From contig NZ_VIGP01000003.1 in NCBI RefSeq assembly GCF_009299795.1, forward strand, positions 1 to 64,000: a stretch of DNA of 64,000 nucleotides, in the 5' to 3' direction. The notes under the pieces are model-generated. The model was given only the letters and a program-made list of their open reading frames with translations, did not search any database and was not told where the DNA came from. Of the stretch, positions 1 through 8,943 are shown piece by piece (positions within the stretch are counted from its first letter, which is position 1; every line of letters starts with the position of its first letter). Source of the DNA: Brachybacterium subflavum (GTDB lineage Bacteria; Actinomycetota; Actinomycetes; Actinomycetales; Dermabacteraceae). A program made the position numbers and the translations under genes.

Positions 1-96
1 GTGAAGGCGATCTGGAACATCGTGAACTGGGCGGACGTCCAGGCGCGGTTCGAGAACGCGCGAAGCACGAAGGGCCTGGTCAACCCCGGCGCCTGA
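1..96 (+). CDS. C-terminal fragment of an unrecognised protein (5' truncated by window edge)
   Basis: Frame 1 is open from the first base to a TGA at 94-96 and reads as 31 codons containing KAIWNIVNWADV and ending in STKGLVNPGA. The following G+C-rich hairpin at 129-152 looks like its terminator, which supports a real gene end. The fragment is too short and has no recognisable motif, so no function can be given. Confidence 0.5.
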   Translation: MKAIWNIVNWADVQARFENARSTKGLVNPGA

Positions 97-128
97 GACA
101 CCGCGACGCAGCAGACCCGCTGATCTCG

Positions 129-152
129 GGGCCGGCCCCTGAGGGCCGGCCC
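129..152 (+). terminator. Hairpin after the truncated first gene
   Basis: A perfect 10-bp stem (129-138 with 143-152, arms GGGCCGGCCC) closes a CTGA loop 33 bases after the stop codon. There is no U-tract, as is common in high-GC actinobacteria. Confidence 0.5.
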
Positions 153-180
153 GGCATCGGCGGGTGCGCGATCAGCTCGA

Positions 181-216
181 CCGGCGGTCGACTCCTGATG
201 AGGAGTCGGCCGCCGG
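181..216. terminator. Second long hairpin between the first gene and ssb
   Basis: A 16-bp stem (181-196 with 201-216, one G-T wobble) with a GATG loop, followed by TCTCCTTGT. It lies only 28 bases after the hairpin at 129-152. It may be a back-up terminator or a structured element upstream of ssb. Nothing else is recognisable in the 328-bp gap from 97 to 424. Confidence 0.4.
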
Positions 217-424
217 TCTCCTTGTGGGGCGTGGTGGCCTCGGAGAGGCGGGCTGGGCTCGGTCGGTCCGCCGGCTCGATGCATGCCTCGCGGGTCCTCC
301 CCAATGCCGGGTTATCCCCATTCCTGCAGCGATCATGGCGGACGGCGTCGCCGCTGGGAACTCTGGGGGAGTCGGCAGAGGGCCGACGGCGGGCCGAGCC
401 CCGCCTCTGAGGAAGGAACCCGCC

Positions 425-994
425 ATGAGCATGAGGGATGTCTACGTCACCGTCCGCGGCAACGCGACGAGCGACGCCCACACGACGAACAACCAGAGCG
501 AGCCCACGACCATGGTGCGCATCGCCGTGAACCGCCGCTACTACGACAAAGGGATCGACGACTACAAGGACGCCGCCACCCCCGACTTCTACAACATCTA
601 CGGCACGAAGGCACTGGGCAGGAACATGCTGCGCTCGGTGAAGAAGGGCGACCCGATCATCGCGACCGGCCGTCTGAGCTACTCCGAGTGGACCTGGGAC
701 GACGGCTCGGAAGGCCGGAGCATGCAGGTGCGCGCGGACGCGGTGGGCCACGATCTCGTCTTCGGCACCACCAGCATGGCCCGCTCCCAGCGCCACGACG
801 AACCGCCGGTCGACGTCAGGACCGGCGAGATGCTCCGCAGCGCGGGGGACTCGATCGTGCGGCCTCTGCACGATGCAGCGGACGACGACGCGAGCGGCGT
901 CGACGAATCCGCCGCAGAGTCATCGGCGACGGATACCGAGGAGACCAGGGAGCTCGCGGGCCAGGGCGCCGGCGGCTCCGACGCGCCGTTCTGA
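425..994 (+). CDS. ssb: Single-stranded DNA-binding protein (SSB family)
   Basis: Protein of 189 residues with an N-terminal OB-fold SSB domain (about residues 1-115). It begins MSMRDVYVTVRGN and contains the family-like segments TTMVRIAVNRRY and KKGDPIIATGRLSYSEW. The rest is a low-complexity acidic tail ending GGSDAPF, which resembles the Pro-Phe tip that SSB proteins use to recruit repair and replication partners. The ATG at 425 was chosen because GGAAGGA lies 8 bases upstream; the frame is open further upstream but that part does not look like protein. The many acidic residues after position 150 fit a flexible partner-binding tail. A housekeeping SSB usually sits beside rpsF and rpsR, which are absent here, so this could be a second, specialised SSB. 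Family assignment is firm; paralogue identity is not. Confidence 0.8.
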   Translation: MSMRDVYVTVRGNATSDAHTTNNQSEPTTMVRIAVNRRYYDKGIDDYKDAATPDFYNIYGTKALGRNMLRSVKKGDPIIATGRLSYSEWTWDDGSEGRSMQVRADAVGHDLVFGTTSMARSQRHDEPPVDVRTGEMLRSAGDSIVRPLHDAADDDASGVDESAAESSATDTEETRELAGQGAGGSDAPF

Positions 995-1001
995 ACCGGA
1001 T

Positions 1002-1018
1002 CCCCGCTCCGGGCGGGG
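1002..1018. terminator. Short convergent terminator between ssb and the PPA1309-type gene
   Basis: CCCCGC (1002-1007) pairs with GCGGGG (1013-1018) across a five-base loop in the 25-bp gap between two convergent genes. The stem is short, so this is tentative. Confidence 0.3.
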
Positions 1019-1019
1019 C

Positions 1020-1565
1020 TCACTCCTCCCCGGTGACGGCCTCGCGGATCGCCGCGACGACATCGGGGAGGAGCTGTGCGCCGAGCGTGACCTCCTTGTG
1101 GCCCTCGCGGCGCACCGCGCAGAACACGGTGCCGTCGTCGAGGGCGGCGACCGCGGCCCGCATGCTGCCTGCTCCCGCGGGGAGCGAGTCCTCGGGTGCG
1201 TGCTCCTCGCGCTGCGCGGCGCTCAGGTCGAAGCACGCTGCCAGGCCGGTGATGCCCTCGGGCCACGCCAGAGCGGAGAGGGAGGAGAGGGGGTCGGAGT
1301 CCGAGGGCACGTCGTCGAGCTCGACGGGGGTGAGGTGCCTGGAGTCCTGAGCGAGGCTGAGCGCGACATCATCGCCCAGCAGCGCCGCGAGTCCCGGCTG
1401 CTCGGCGAGCAGCTGAGCGCTGCGCAGGAGGGCGAACCAGCGGACGCGCTCGAGCGCAGGGTCCTCGAGGTGGCGCAGCACCTCCAGGAGCACGCCGGCC
1501 AGGGCCGCCTGCGCGGGGTCGAGATCGTCGTGCGGGGCGCCGGCCCCGCGGGGAGTCTCACTCAT
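1020..1565 (-). CDS. PPA1309-type conserved actinobacterial protein
   Basis: A 181-residue protein starting MSETPRGAGAPHDDLD, from the ATG at 1565 with GGAAGGA seven bases upstream. It resembles the PPA1309 family of uncharacterised actinobacterial proteins, which is commonly encoded beside the large UPF0182 membrane protein, as here (divergent, 146 bp apart). Visible segments are LAGVLLEVLRHLEDPALERV, WPEGITGLAACFDLSAAQRE and EGHKEVTLGAQLLPDVVAA. There is no signal peptide or membrane span, so it should be cytoplasmic. The frame continues upstream of 1565 into non-coding-like sequence. No biochemical role is known to me. A TACAGT at 1630-1635 on this strand could be its -10 element. Confidence 0.7.
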   Translation of the reverse strand: MSETPRGAGAPHDDLDPAQAALAGVLLEVLRHLEDPALERVRWFALLRSAQLLAEQPGLAALLGDDVALSLAQDSRHLTPVELDDVPSDSDPLSSLSALAWPEGITGLAACFDLSAAQREEHAPEDSLPAGAGSMRAAVAALDDGTVFCAVRREGHKEVTLGAQLLPDVVAAIREAVTGEE

Positions 1566-1711
1566 CACAATCCTTCCAGGGGAGACCTGGCAAGATGGGA
1601 GGGCCACCGTTGCACGCGGTCGGCCCCACACTGTATCCGGAGCGGCGTCTCCTCCACCCGGCGATGAAGCCCCGGTGCGGTGTTCATCCCACGACTCTCC
1701 CAGAGGAACCC

Positions 1712-4700
1712 GTGAGCTTCTCCGCACCCCTCGGTGACCAGCCCCGACCCCGACCACAACCGGCCGGTGCCGGTTCGTCGGGGAGGCGTCGCCGCATCTC
1801 CCCGCTCTCGATCACGATCGGCGTGCTCGCGCTCATCGTGATCCTCCTGCTGATCGCCTCCGCGGTGTGGACCAGATTCCTCTGGTTCGACCAGATCGGC
1901 TTCACCGACGTGCTCACCACGCGCTGGCTGACGCAGGGGCTCCTGTTCGTGATCGGCTTCCTGGTGTTCGCCGTTCCGCTGTTCTTCTCCCTGCGCCTGA
2001 CCTACACACATCGGCCGGTCTACCCGCCGGTGACGCGCGAGCAGGAGGCGATGGAGCAGTTCCGCGCCGCCGTCGATCCGCTGCGGCGCGGCATCACGAT
2101 CGCCGCGCCCATCGTCATCGGGGCCTTCGCCGGACTCGCCGCCACCCGCCGCTGGCAGGACGTGCAGCTGTTCCTGCACCCGCAGTCCTACGGCACCACG
2201 GACGACGTGTTCGGCCTGGACGTCGGCTTCTACGTGTTCACGCTGCCGGTGATCACGATGATCATCTCCTTCCTGCAGTTCATGGTCCTGGTCGCCGCGG
2301 TCGCGGCGGTCGCCGGGCACTTCGTGTACGGCGGGATCAGCTGGACGCAGGAGAGCGGCCTCGAGGTCACCACGACCGCGCGGCGCCACCTCGGGATCGT
2401 CGCCGCCGTCTACGTGCTGCTGCTGGGTGTGGGCCACTGGTTCCACCGCTACCGCATGCTCACCGGCGAGCACGACCGCTTCGACGGCGCCTCCTACACG
2501 GACGTCCATGCGATCCTGCCGGCCCAGACGATCCTCGCGATCGCCGCGGTCATCGTGGCGGCCCTGTTCGTGCTCTGGATCTGGCGGGCCGACTGGCGGA
2601 TCCCGGCCGTCGGCGCCGGTCTCATGGTGCTCTCCACCCTCGTGGTGGGCACCGCCTACCCGTGGGCCATCCAGCAGTTCAAGGTGACCCCGAACGAGCG
2701 TGCTCTCGAACAGCCGTACATCCAGCGCAACATCGAGGCGACGCGCACCGCGTGGAACGTCGACGACGTCACCGAGACCTCGTACTCCGCGTCCACCACG
2801 GCCGAAGCGGGCGCACTGCGGGAGGACGCCGACACCACGGCGCAGATCCGCCTGCTGGACCCCTCGATCGTCTCCCCGACGTTCGAGCAGCGCGAGGCGA
2901 ACCGCCAGTACTGGGGCTTCGACCAGGTGCTCAGCGTGGACCGCTACACGATCGACGACCGCCTCCAGGACACCGTGATCGGTGTGCGCGAGCTGCGGCC
3001 GGACAAGTTCAACCTCGACAGCCGCGGCTGGGTCAACCGGCACATCGTCTACACGCACGGCTACGGCCTCGCCGCTGCCTTCGGCAACCAGCGCAACTCG
3101 GACGGCGAGCCCGACTTCCTGCAGTCGGGCGTCCCCGGCAAGGGCGAGCTGGGCGATTTCGAGGAGCGCGTCTACTTCGGTCGCCACTCGCCGGACTACT
3201 CGATCGTCGGCGCCCCCGAGGGGTCGGAGCCCGAGGAGTTCGACTACCAGACCGGGACCGACGAGAAGAACGAGGGCGCCCAGCACAACAACACCTTCAC
3301 CGGTGACGGCGGCCCGAAGGTCGGCGGCTTCTTCAACCGCCTGCTGTACGCGATCAAGTTCCGCGACCCCAACATCGTCATCTCCAGCTACGTGAACTCC
3401 GACTCCCAGATCCTCTACGACCGCCAGCCGCAGGAGCGCGTGAAGGAGGTCGCGCCGTTCCTGCAGCTGGACTCCGAGATGTACCCGGCGGTCGTGGACG
3501 GGCAGATGGTGTGGGTCATCGACGGATACACAGCCACCGATGCCTACCCGTACTCGACGAGCCAGAACCTCGACTCGGCCACGGTCGATTCCAAGACCGC
3601 CGAGGAGGACGCGAGCGACAACTACAGGGACGCGCACGCCAACTACATGCGCAATTCCGTGAAGGCGACCGTCAACGCCTTCGACGGCAGCGTGAACCTG
3701 TACACCTGGGACACCGAGGACCCGATCCTCAAGTCCTGGCAGCAGGTGTTCCCCGACTCGCTGAAGCCCGCCTCGGAGATCTCCGGCGACCTCATGAGCC
3801 ACCTGCGCTACCCGGCCGACTACTTCAAGGCCCAGCGCGAGATCCTCGCGAAGTACCACGTGACGGAGGCCGACGAGTTCTTCGGCCAGCAGGACTTCTG
3901 GCAGGTCTCGCCGGATCCGACGGCGAAGGCGTCCACCAACGCCGACGGCTCGAAGGGCACCCAGGCCCCGCAGCCGCCGTACTACCTCACCATGCAGATG
4001 CCGGGGGAGGAGTCCCCGCGCTTCACGCTGTCCTCGAACTACATCCCCTATCAGGGGCAGAGCGGGCAGAACGTGATGACGGGCCTGCTCGCCGTGGACT
4101 CGGAGACGGGGGACGAGGCCGGGAACCCGGCCAAGACCTTCGGCAAGATGAACCTGCTGGTGCTGCCGACGACGAACCCCGTCAACGGCCCCGGGCAGGT
4201 CCAGGCGACGTTCAACGCCGAGCCCAACGTCTCACAGGCGCTGAACCTGCTGAAGTCGGGCAATTCGGAGGTCATCAACGGCAATCTGCTCACGGTCCCC
4301 GTGGGCGGCGGCCTGCTGTACGTCCAGCCCGTCTACATCCAGTCCTCCTCGGCCGGAGGCGGCACCCAGTACCCGCTGCTGCAGATGGTGCTGGTGTCCT
4401 TCGGCGACAAGATCGGCTTCGCACCGACGCTCGACGAGGCCCTCGACAAGGTCTTCGAGGGTGACTCGGGCGCGAACGCGGGCGACGCGAAGGTCGAGAG
4501 CGACCAGAGCGGCGCGGTCTCCGGGTCCGTGGACACCGAGAGCGGGGAGGCGGACAAGAGCGGCGCGGCCGATTCCTCCCAGGACTCGGGCGACTCCGGC
4601 GACTCCGGCGACTCGGGGTCCGACACCGCCGGCGGCACCGCCCAGCAGCGCCTGGATCAGGCGCTGAAGGACATGGACCAGGCCACCAAGGACTCCGACG

Positions 4701-4858
4701 CCGCCATGAAGAAGGGCGACTGGAGCGCCTACGGCACGGCGCAGGACGAGCTCGCCGACGCGCTGGAGCGAGCGGTCGACGCGAACAGCGAGATCGAGGG
4801 CTCCGGCTCCGGCGCCGCTGCGAGCGACGGCGGGGGAGCGAGCGACGGCGGGGACTGA
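1712..4858 (+). CDS. UPF0182 family large membrane protein
   Basis: About 1048 residues. The N-terminal third carries roughly seven hydrophobic spans, beginning with ITIGVLALIVILLLIASAVW and then the family-typical WTRFLWFDQIGFTDVLTTRW. A large extracytoplasmic domain follows, containing YVNSDSQILYDR, ADYFKAQREILAKYHV and NVMTGLLAVDSETGDE. The last ~100 residues are acidic and repetitive (GDSGDSGDSGSD, then a short coiled segment). UPF0182 (COG1615) proteins are widespread in actinobacteria, are about 900-1000 residues long, and have no established function. The GTG at 1712 is preferred because AGAGGA precedes it and the protein then starts just before a polar N-terminus; an ATG at 1664 is possible. 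Divergent from the PPA1309-type gene. Confidence 0.85.
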   Translation: MSFSAPLGDQPRPRPQPAGAGSSGRRRRISPLSITIGVLALIVILLLIASAVWTRFLWFDQIGFTDVLTTRWLTQGLLFVIGFLVFAVPLFFSLRLTYTHRPVYPPVTREQEAMEQFRAAVDPLRRGITIAAPIVIGAFAGLAATRRWQDVQLFLHPQSYGTTDDVFGLDVGFYVFTLPVITMIISFLQFMVLVAAVAAVAGHFVYGGISWTQESGLEVTTTARRHLGIVAAVYVLLLGVGHWFHRYRMLTGEHDRFDGASYTDVHAILPAQTILAIAAVIVAALFVLWIWRADWRIPAVGAGLMVLSTLVVGTAYPWAIQQFKVTPNERALEQPYIQRNIEATRTAWNVDDVTETSYSASTTAEAGALREDADTTAQIRLLDPSIVSPTFEQREANRQYWGFDQVLSVDRYTIDDRLQDTVIGVRELRPDKFNLDSRGWVNRHIVYTHGYGLAAAFGNQRNSDGEPDFLQSGVPGKGELGDFEERVYFGRHSPDYSIVGAPEGSEPEEFDYQTGTDEKNEGAQHNNTFTGDGGPKVGGFFNRLLYAIKFRDPNIVISSYVNSDSQILYDRQPQERVKEVAPFLQLDSEMYPAVVDGQMVWVIDGYTATDAYPYSTSQNLDSATVDSKTAEEDASDNYRDAHANYMRNSVKATVNAFDGSVNLYTWDTEDPILKSWQQVFPDSLKPASEISGDLMSHLRYPADYFKAQREILAKYHVTEADEFFGQQDFWQVSPDPTAKASTNADGSKGTQAPQPPYYLTMQMPGEESPRFTLSSNYIPYQGQSGQNVMTGLLAVDSETGDEAGNPAKTFGKMNLLVLPTTNPVNGPGQVQATFNAEPNVSQALNLLKSGNSEVINGNLLTVPVGGGLLYVQPVYIQSSSAGGGTQYPLLQMVLVSFGDKIGFAPTLDEALDKVFEGDSGANAGDAKVESDQSGAVSGSVDTESGEADKSGAADSSQDSGDSGDSGDSGSDTAGGTAQQRLDQALKDMDQATKDSDAAMKKGDWSAYGTAQDELADALERAVDANSEIEGSGSGAAASDGGGASDGGD

Positions 4859-4875
4859 TCGTGCGACCGTGACCT

Positions 4876-4909
4876 GTCGGCCGGACCCGCACCCGTGGGT
4901 CCGGCCGAC
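4876..4909 (+). terminator. Terminator of the UPF0182 gene
   Basis: A perfect 13-bp stem (4876-4888 with 4897-4909) with an eight-base loop, 18 bases after the stop codon. Confidence 0.7.
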
Positions 4910-5004
4910 GCGAGCTCCAGTGGTCATGCCGGCTCGGAGTCCCGTCTGACCAGGGCCGTCGGAAGGCGGTGACGTGTCATGGCGCACGTTCCCGCCCTCC
5001 CGGC

Positions 5005-5033
5005 TGGACTCCGAATCGGGGGTGTCCTAGAGT
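5005..5033 (+). promoter_or_regulatory. Promoter of the initiator tRNA
   Basis: TGGACT (5005-5010) and TAGAGT (5028-5033) are separated by exactly 17 bases. The predicted start is about 6 bases before the tRNA. This is one of the clearest housekeeping-type promoters in the window. Confidence 0.65.
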
Positions 5034-5045
5034 TGAGCATGTCGC

Positions 5046-5120
<75 letters not shown>

Positions 5121-5125
5121 GAAGA

Positions 5126-5161
5126 GAAGGCCCTCGATCCGGAAACGGATCGGGGGCCTTC
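5126..5161 (+). terminator. Terminator after tRNA-fMet
   Basis: A 15-bp inverted repeat (5126-5140 with 5147-5161) with a GGAAAC loop and one wobble or mismatch, seven bases after the tRNA. Confidence 0.75.
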
Positions 5162-5279
5162 GGCTTATCCGGCGCACGTCGGCGCAGCTCCCGCCGACGC
5201 TCCCGAGCCGCGTACCGCCGGCCCCGGTCCTCGGCACCCGAGGACGTCCGCCGTGCGGGCGCGTCGTCATCGGACTGAC

Positions 5280-6167
5280 TCAGCGTTCGATCGCCCGGAG
5301 GATCTCCGCGCACACCACGCCCGGTTCGCTGAGCATGACCAGGTGCCCGGAATCCTCGGCCATCACGAACCGTCCGCCGGCAGCGTGTTCGGCCCGCTGT
5401 CGGTGCGACGCGTTCATCTGAGCACGCACGGAATGCCCGACACCGGACGCGCTCGCACCGGAGATGACGGTGACAGGGGCCCTCGGGCCTACCGCGGCCT
5501 CGTCGGCCTGGCGGAGCCCCCGGAGATCTCCCGCCATGTCGGCGCTCTCCGCGAGCTGCGTCCGCACGGCCCGCGGTGTGTACATCTCCGCGCGGGAATC
5601 GGCTCGAGCGCGCTCGGGGAGCATCGGCACCGAGCGGGCGTACACCGGGCCGAGCACGCCCAGACGCGCGAGCGGCCGGAACAGCACCCCCTGCAGAGCG
5701 TTCAGACGCGCGAACGCGGGGGAGGAGTAGTAGGGGCAGAGCTCATCGGCCGGGTCCACGAGCACCAGCGCGCGGACGCACTCGGGTCGGTCGAGCGCCG
5801 CCGCCCGCACGATGGGACCGCCCCAGCTGTGGCCGACGAGCACGACGCCGGCATCGAGGATCGACGAGTCCGTCCGCTCGAGGCCGTCGAGCAGGTCGTC
5901 CAGGTCCCGCGCCAGGTCCATGAGGCGCCGGGGCCCCGGCGCGGCGGGGCTGCGGCCCAGCCCCGCGCGGTCGTAGGCGATCGTGCGCACCCTGCCCGCA
6001 AGTCCCTCCTGGACGAGCGCCCAGATCGAGCGGGTGGAGGCGGCGCCGGCCTCCAGCAGCACCGTCGGCCCGGCCCCGGGCGCACGCCCGGAGTCCTCCA
6101 CGTGCAGCACCCGATGCGGACCGATCGGGACGTCGAGACTCCGGGGGATCTGCGCTGACCTCGCCAT
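5280..6167 (-). CDS. Alpha/beta-fold hydrolase
   Basis: A 295-residue single-domain hydrolase. The nucleophile elbow GHSWGG (about residue 115) follows AGVVLVG. The early strand TVLLEAGAAS carries the oxyanion-hole region. An acid residue is likely in LVLVDPAD and the catalytic His in EDSGHLVMLSEPG near the C-terminus. The N-terminus (MARSAQIPRSLDVPIGPHRV) has no signal peptide, so the enzyme is probably cytoplasmic. The substrate cannot be told from sequence; relatives include esterases, epoxide hydrolases and haloperoxidase-like enzymes. It is convergent with tRNA-fMet and divergent from the SGNH hydrolase at 6273. Confidence 0.8.
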   Translation of the reverse strand: MARSAQIPRSLDVPIGPHRVLHVEDSGRAPGAGPTVLLEAGAASTRSIWALVQEGLAGRVRTIAYDRAGLGRSPAAPGPRRLMDLARDLDDLLDGLERTDSSILDAGVVLVGHSWGGPIVRAAALDRPECVRALVLVDPADELCPYYSSPAFARLNALQGVLFRPLARLGVLGPVYARSVPMLPERARADSRAEMYTPRAVRTQLAESADMAGDLRGLRQADEAAVGPRAPVTVISGASASGVGHSVRAQMNASHRQRAEHAAGGRFVMAEDSGHLVMLSEPGVVCAEILRAIER

Positions 6168-6272
6168 GGTGGCCTCTCGGGGCGGAGAACGCGCCGGGTG
6201 CTGCCCAGCGCCGATGGCACGAGCCTACCGAGAGCGCGGGCGCGCAGCCGCGGGGTCTGAGAAGATCGCCCC

Positions 6273-6914
6273 ATGCACGACTCCGCCGCCCCCTCCCGCA
6301 CTCTCGTCTTCATCGGCGACTCGATCACCGATGCCGGCCGGAGGGAGGATCCGGAGCACCTGGGATTCGGCTACGTGCGGCTGATCGCCGAGCACTTCGC
6401 CGCCCACGAGCCCGCCGCGACGGTGCTCAACACGGGGATCGGCGGAAATCGCGTGCCCGACCTGGTCGGACGGTTCGGTCCGGACTGCCTGGACCTCGCG
6501 CCCGATGTCGTGACGCTGTACGTGGGCGTGAACGACACCTGGCGGCGCTACGACAGCGACGACCCGACGTCCGCGGAGGACTTCGAGGTCGGATACCGGT
6601 ATCTGCTCGACCAGCTCTCCGGCGCGCGGCCAGGCGTTCCGGTGCTGGTGATCCTCCCGTTCGTCGCCGACATCGACGAGGAGAAGACCCGCTACCACGA
6701 GGACCTCGATCCCAAGGTCGCGCGGATCCGTGCACTCGCCCGCGAGTTCGGCCACCCCGTCGTGGACACGGAGCGGATCCTCGAGCGCGCCTACGCCGCG
6801 GGGCATACCCCGGCGACCATCGCCGAGGACGGCGTGCACCCGACGATCGCCGGGCATCGTCTGCTGGCCGACGCGTGGCTCGAGGCCTTCGCGACCATCG
6901 ACCCGCGCCGCTGA
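6273..6914 (+). CDS. SGNH/GDSL-family hydrolase (esterase/lipase type)
   Basis: A 213-residue protein with all four SGNH blocks: GDSITDAG with the nucleophile Ser (about residue 16), GIGGNRV (block II Gly), GVNDTW (block III Asn) and DGVHPTIAGH (catalytic Asp and His, about residues 189-192). There is no signal peptide, so it is probably intracellular. Members hydrolyse esters or remove acetyl groups from carbohydrates; this substrate is unknown. ATG at 6273 is preceded by a weak AGAAG. It converges with the calpain-like gene 33 bp away. Confidence 0.85.
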   Translation: MHDSAAPSRTLVFIGDSITDAGRREDPEHLGFGYVRLIAEHFAAHEPAATVLNTGIGGNRVPDLVGRFGPDCLDLAPDVVTLYVGVNDTWRRYDSDDPTSAEDFEVGYRYLLDQLSGARPGVPVLVILPFVADIDEEKTRYHEDLDPKVARIRALAREFGHPVVDTERILERAYAAGHTPATIAEDGVHPTIAGHRLLADAWLEAFATIDPRR

Positions 6915-6947
6915 GAGCTCCGGTCCTCCGCTCGTCGGGCGACCGCG

Positions 6948-7706
6948 TCAGCGCAGCGGGCGCGCGGTGACGTCGAGGGAGAGGAACCCGCGGCGGAAGG
7001 TCCGCCGGTCCACGACCAGCAGCTCGTCGGGCCTCCAGGGATTGCGCAGCGAGACCTCGTCCGTCGACGGGTCGGCGCCCGCGACGGCCATCACGTGGTT
7101 CGCCGGGAGCGGCCCGCGCGCGGTGCGCACGCGCGGCGAGAGGGGATGCGTGGAGGCGAGCACGGCGCGGCCCTCGTCGAGCCACTGCTGCACCCGTCGC
7201 GCGTGCGGCAGGAGCAGATGCGTGCGTGCCGGGATTCCGGTCAGCAGTTCGAGGCCGCACCGTCCGAGCCCGCGCGAGAGCACTCGATAGGAGCCCGCGA
7301 CGTGGATCGCGGCGGCCTTCTCGACCAGCCCCGGCCAGCCCGGTGCCCCGGCGGCGCTCCCGGAGCCGGCCTGGAGCGCGCCGACCCAGCGTCCGCCCGC
7401 ATCGACCGGCATCGAGCGATCCACGGCGACGCGCACCCGGCCGCCCCGCAGCAGGACCCCCACCACAGGTGCACGGGAGTCGCGCGGGGCCCGGACCATC
7501 TCCACGACGCGCGCGGGCGCCGCCTCGTGGACCGCCAGGAGCGCGGCGATCACCCAGCAGTCCCCGTACGCGCCCTGGCGCGGGCGCGCCGTGAGGTCGA
7601 GCGGCGCCGCATCGGCGCGGAACCCAGTCCCCGAGGGGCCTGCGGACAGCACGCGCGCCCGTCGCGGCGGGACGACGAGCGCGCGCAGCCGGCGGCGCCA
7701 GCTCAT
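6948..7706 (-). CDS. Calpain-like cysteine protease (peptidase family C2 catalytic core)
   Basis: A 252-residue protein with the full calpain triad in order. Cys50 lies in RQGAYGDCWVIAALLAV, His204 in PANHVMAVAGADP, and Asn222 in SLRNPWRPDELL. The family segment GWPGLVEKAAAI (about residue 124) is also present. Calpains are eukaryotic Ca2+-activated cysteine proteases; bacterial homologues consisting of little more than the core occur sporadically, usually with unknown substrates. No signal peptide, C2L or EF-hand domain is visible, so this is a bare catalytic core. ATG at 7706 lies 16 bp after the stop of pfp on the same strand, so the two are probably co-transcribed. The frame is open upstream into pfp. 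Confidence 0.75.
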   Translation of the reverse strand: MSWRRRLRALVVPPRRARVLSAGPSGTGFRADAAPLDLTARPRQGAYGDCWVIAALLAVHEAAPARVVEMVRAPRDSRAPVVGVLLRGGRVRVAVDRSMPVDAGGRWVGALQAGSGSAAGAPGWPGLVEKAAAIHVAGSYRVLSRGLGRCGLELLTGIPARTHLLLPHARRVQQWLDEGRAVLASTHPLSPRVRTARGPLPANHVMAVAGADPSTDEVSLRNPWRPDELLVVDRRTFRRGFLSLDVTARPLR

Positions 7707-7722
7707 GGACGGGAGTCCCGGG

Positions 7723-8943
7723 TCAGTGGGCCTCGGCGGGCTGGACGGCCTGGCCGATGCGGCCCATGACCTCACCGAACCAGGGCTGGGAGATGTCGAA
7801 GGCCTTGTGGCCGGCGATGCGCTCGAACTCGATCGCGCGCAGCAGATCGCCCCGCTCCTCGTCGTGCCCGATCACGCCGGTGCCGCCCTCGAGGGCGACC
7901 TGCACGGCGAGGTCCGTCATGGACTTGATGAGGCGCAGGTCCTCCGCGTTGGCCTTGGCCGAGCGCGAGAAGTAGCCGGACTTCTGCACCATGACCTTCT
8001 CCGCACCCAGCTTCTCGGCGAACTGCTTCGCGAACCACTGGCCGGGGTTGATGGTGTCGAGCTTGACGTGGCCGAAGGGGTCCTTCTCCGGCTCCTCGCC
8101 GCGCGCCTGCATCTCGGCGACGATCTCGGGGATGCCGGCGCCCTCGGACAGGAAGATGTTCACGCAGCCGGCCTCGTCCATGACGGCCTTCAGGCGCTCG
8201 GCCTCGCCGTCGATGTCGAGCTTCATCTCGGGCAGGAACACGGCGTGCACGTCCCAGCGCTCGGGGGTATGGCCGATGCCGGGCAGCCACTGCTGCCGCG
8301 CGTGCCACTGCTGGTAGTACTCGGCGGCCTGCGCCGTGAGGTACCCGCAGGAGCGGCCCATGATCTCGTGGATGATCAGCATGCGCGGGTTCGAGCCGTG
8401 CTCGGCGAGCACGTTCTGGGCGAAGACGCTGGTCTGCTCGGCGGCGGTCTTCGCTCCCAGGGACTGGCGGATCGGCACGATGTCGTTGTCGATCGTCTTG
8501 GGCAGGCCCACGACCTGCAGGTCGAAGCCGTTGTCGTGGAGGTGCGCGGCGAGGTCCGCGGCGGTGGTGTTGGTGTCGTCGCCGCCGATCGTGTGGAGCA
8601 CGTCCACGCCGTCGGCCTTGAGCTTGTTCGCGGCGACCTCGAGCGCGTCCTCCCCCTCCTGGATCAGGCCGCGCTTGACGAGGTCAGCGGTGTTCGTGAG
8701 CTTCACGCGGGAGTTGCCGATGGGGGAGCCGCCGAAGTCGTGCAGGATCCCGGCGTGCTTGCGCACCTCGTCGTCCACGAGGATCTTCTCGCCGGAGAGC
8801 AGGCCCCAGTAGCCGTGCTTGTAGGCGATGATCTCGACGTCGGGCACGAGCTCGGTGTAGCGCTCGATCAGTCCTCCCACGGCGGAGGAGAGGCAGGGGG
8901 CGTAGCCGCCGGCGGTGAGCAGTGCGACGCGCTTGATCGTCAT
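7723..8943 (-). CDS. pfp: Pyrophosphate-dependent 6-phosphofructokinase
   Basis: A 406-residue group II/III phosphofructokinase that interconverts fructose 6-phosphate and fructose 1,6-bisphosphate in glycolysis. GGDDTNTTA (about residue 120) carries the second Asp that blocks ATP use, and PKTIDND carries the Lys typical of PPi-dependent enzymes. Substrate-binding segments EIMGRSCGYLTAQAA and FLSEGAGIP are present. The start MTIKRVALLTAGGYAPCLS is the normal N-terminus. Use of PPi rather than ATP is inferred from these residues. The gene lies 16 bp upstream of the calpain-like gene. Confidence 0.9.
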   Translation of the reverse strand: MTIKRVALLTAGGYAPCLSSAVGGLIERYTELVPDVEIIAYKHGYWGLLSGEKILVDDEVRKHAGILHDFGGSPIGNSRVKLTNTADLVKRGLIQEGEDALEVAANKLKADGVDVLHTIGGDDTNTTAADLAAHLHDNGFDLQVVGLPKTIDNDIVPIRQSLGAKTAAEQTSVFAQNVLAEHGSNPRMLIIHEIMGRSCGYLTAQAAEYYQQWHARQQWLPGIGHTPERWDVHAVFLPEMKLDIDGEAERLKAVMDEAGCVNIFLSEGAGIPEIVAEMQARGEEPEKDPFGHVKLDTINPGQWFAKQFAEKLGAEKVMVQKSGYFSRSAKANAEDLRLIKSMTDLAVQVALEGGTGVIGHDEERGDLLRAIEFERIAGHKAFDISQPWFGEVMGRIGQAVQPAEAH

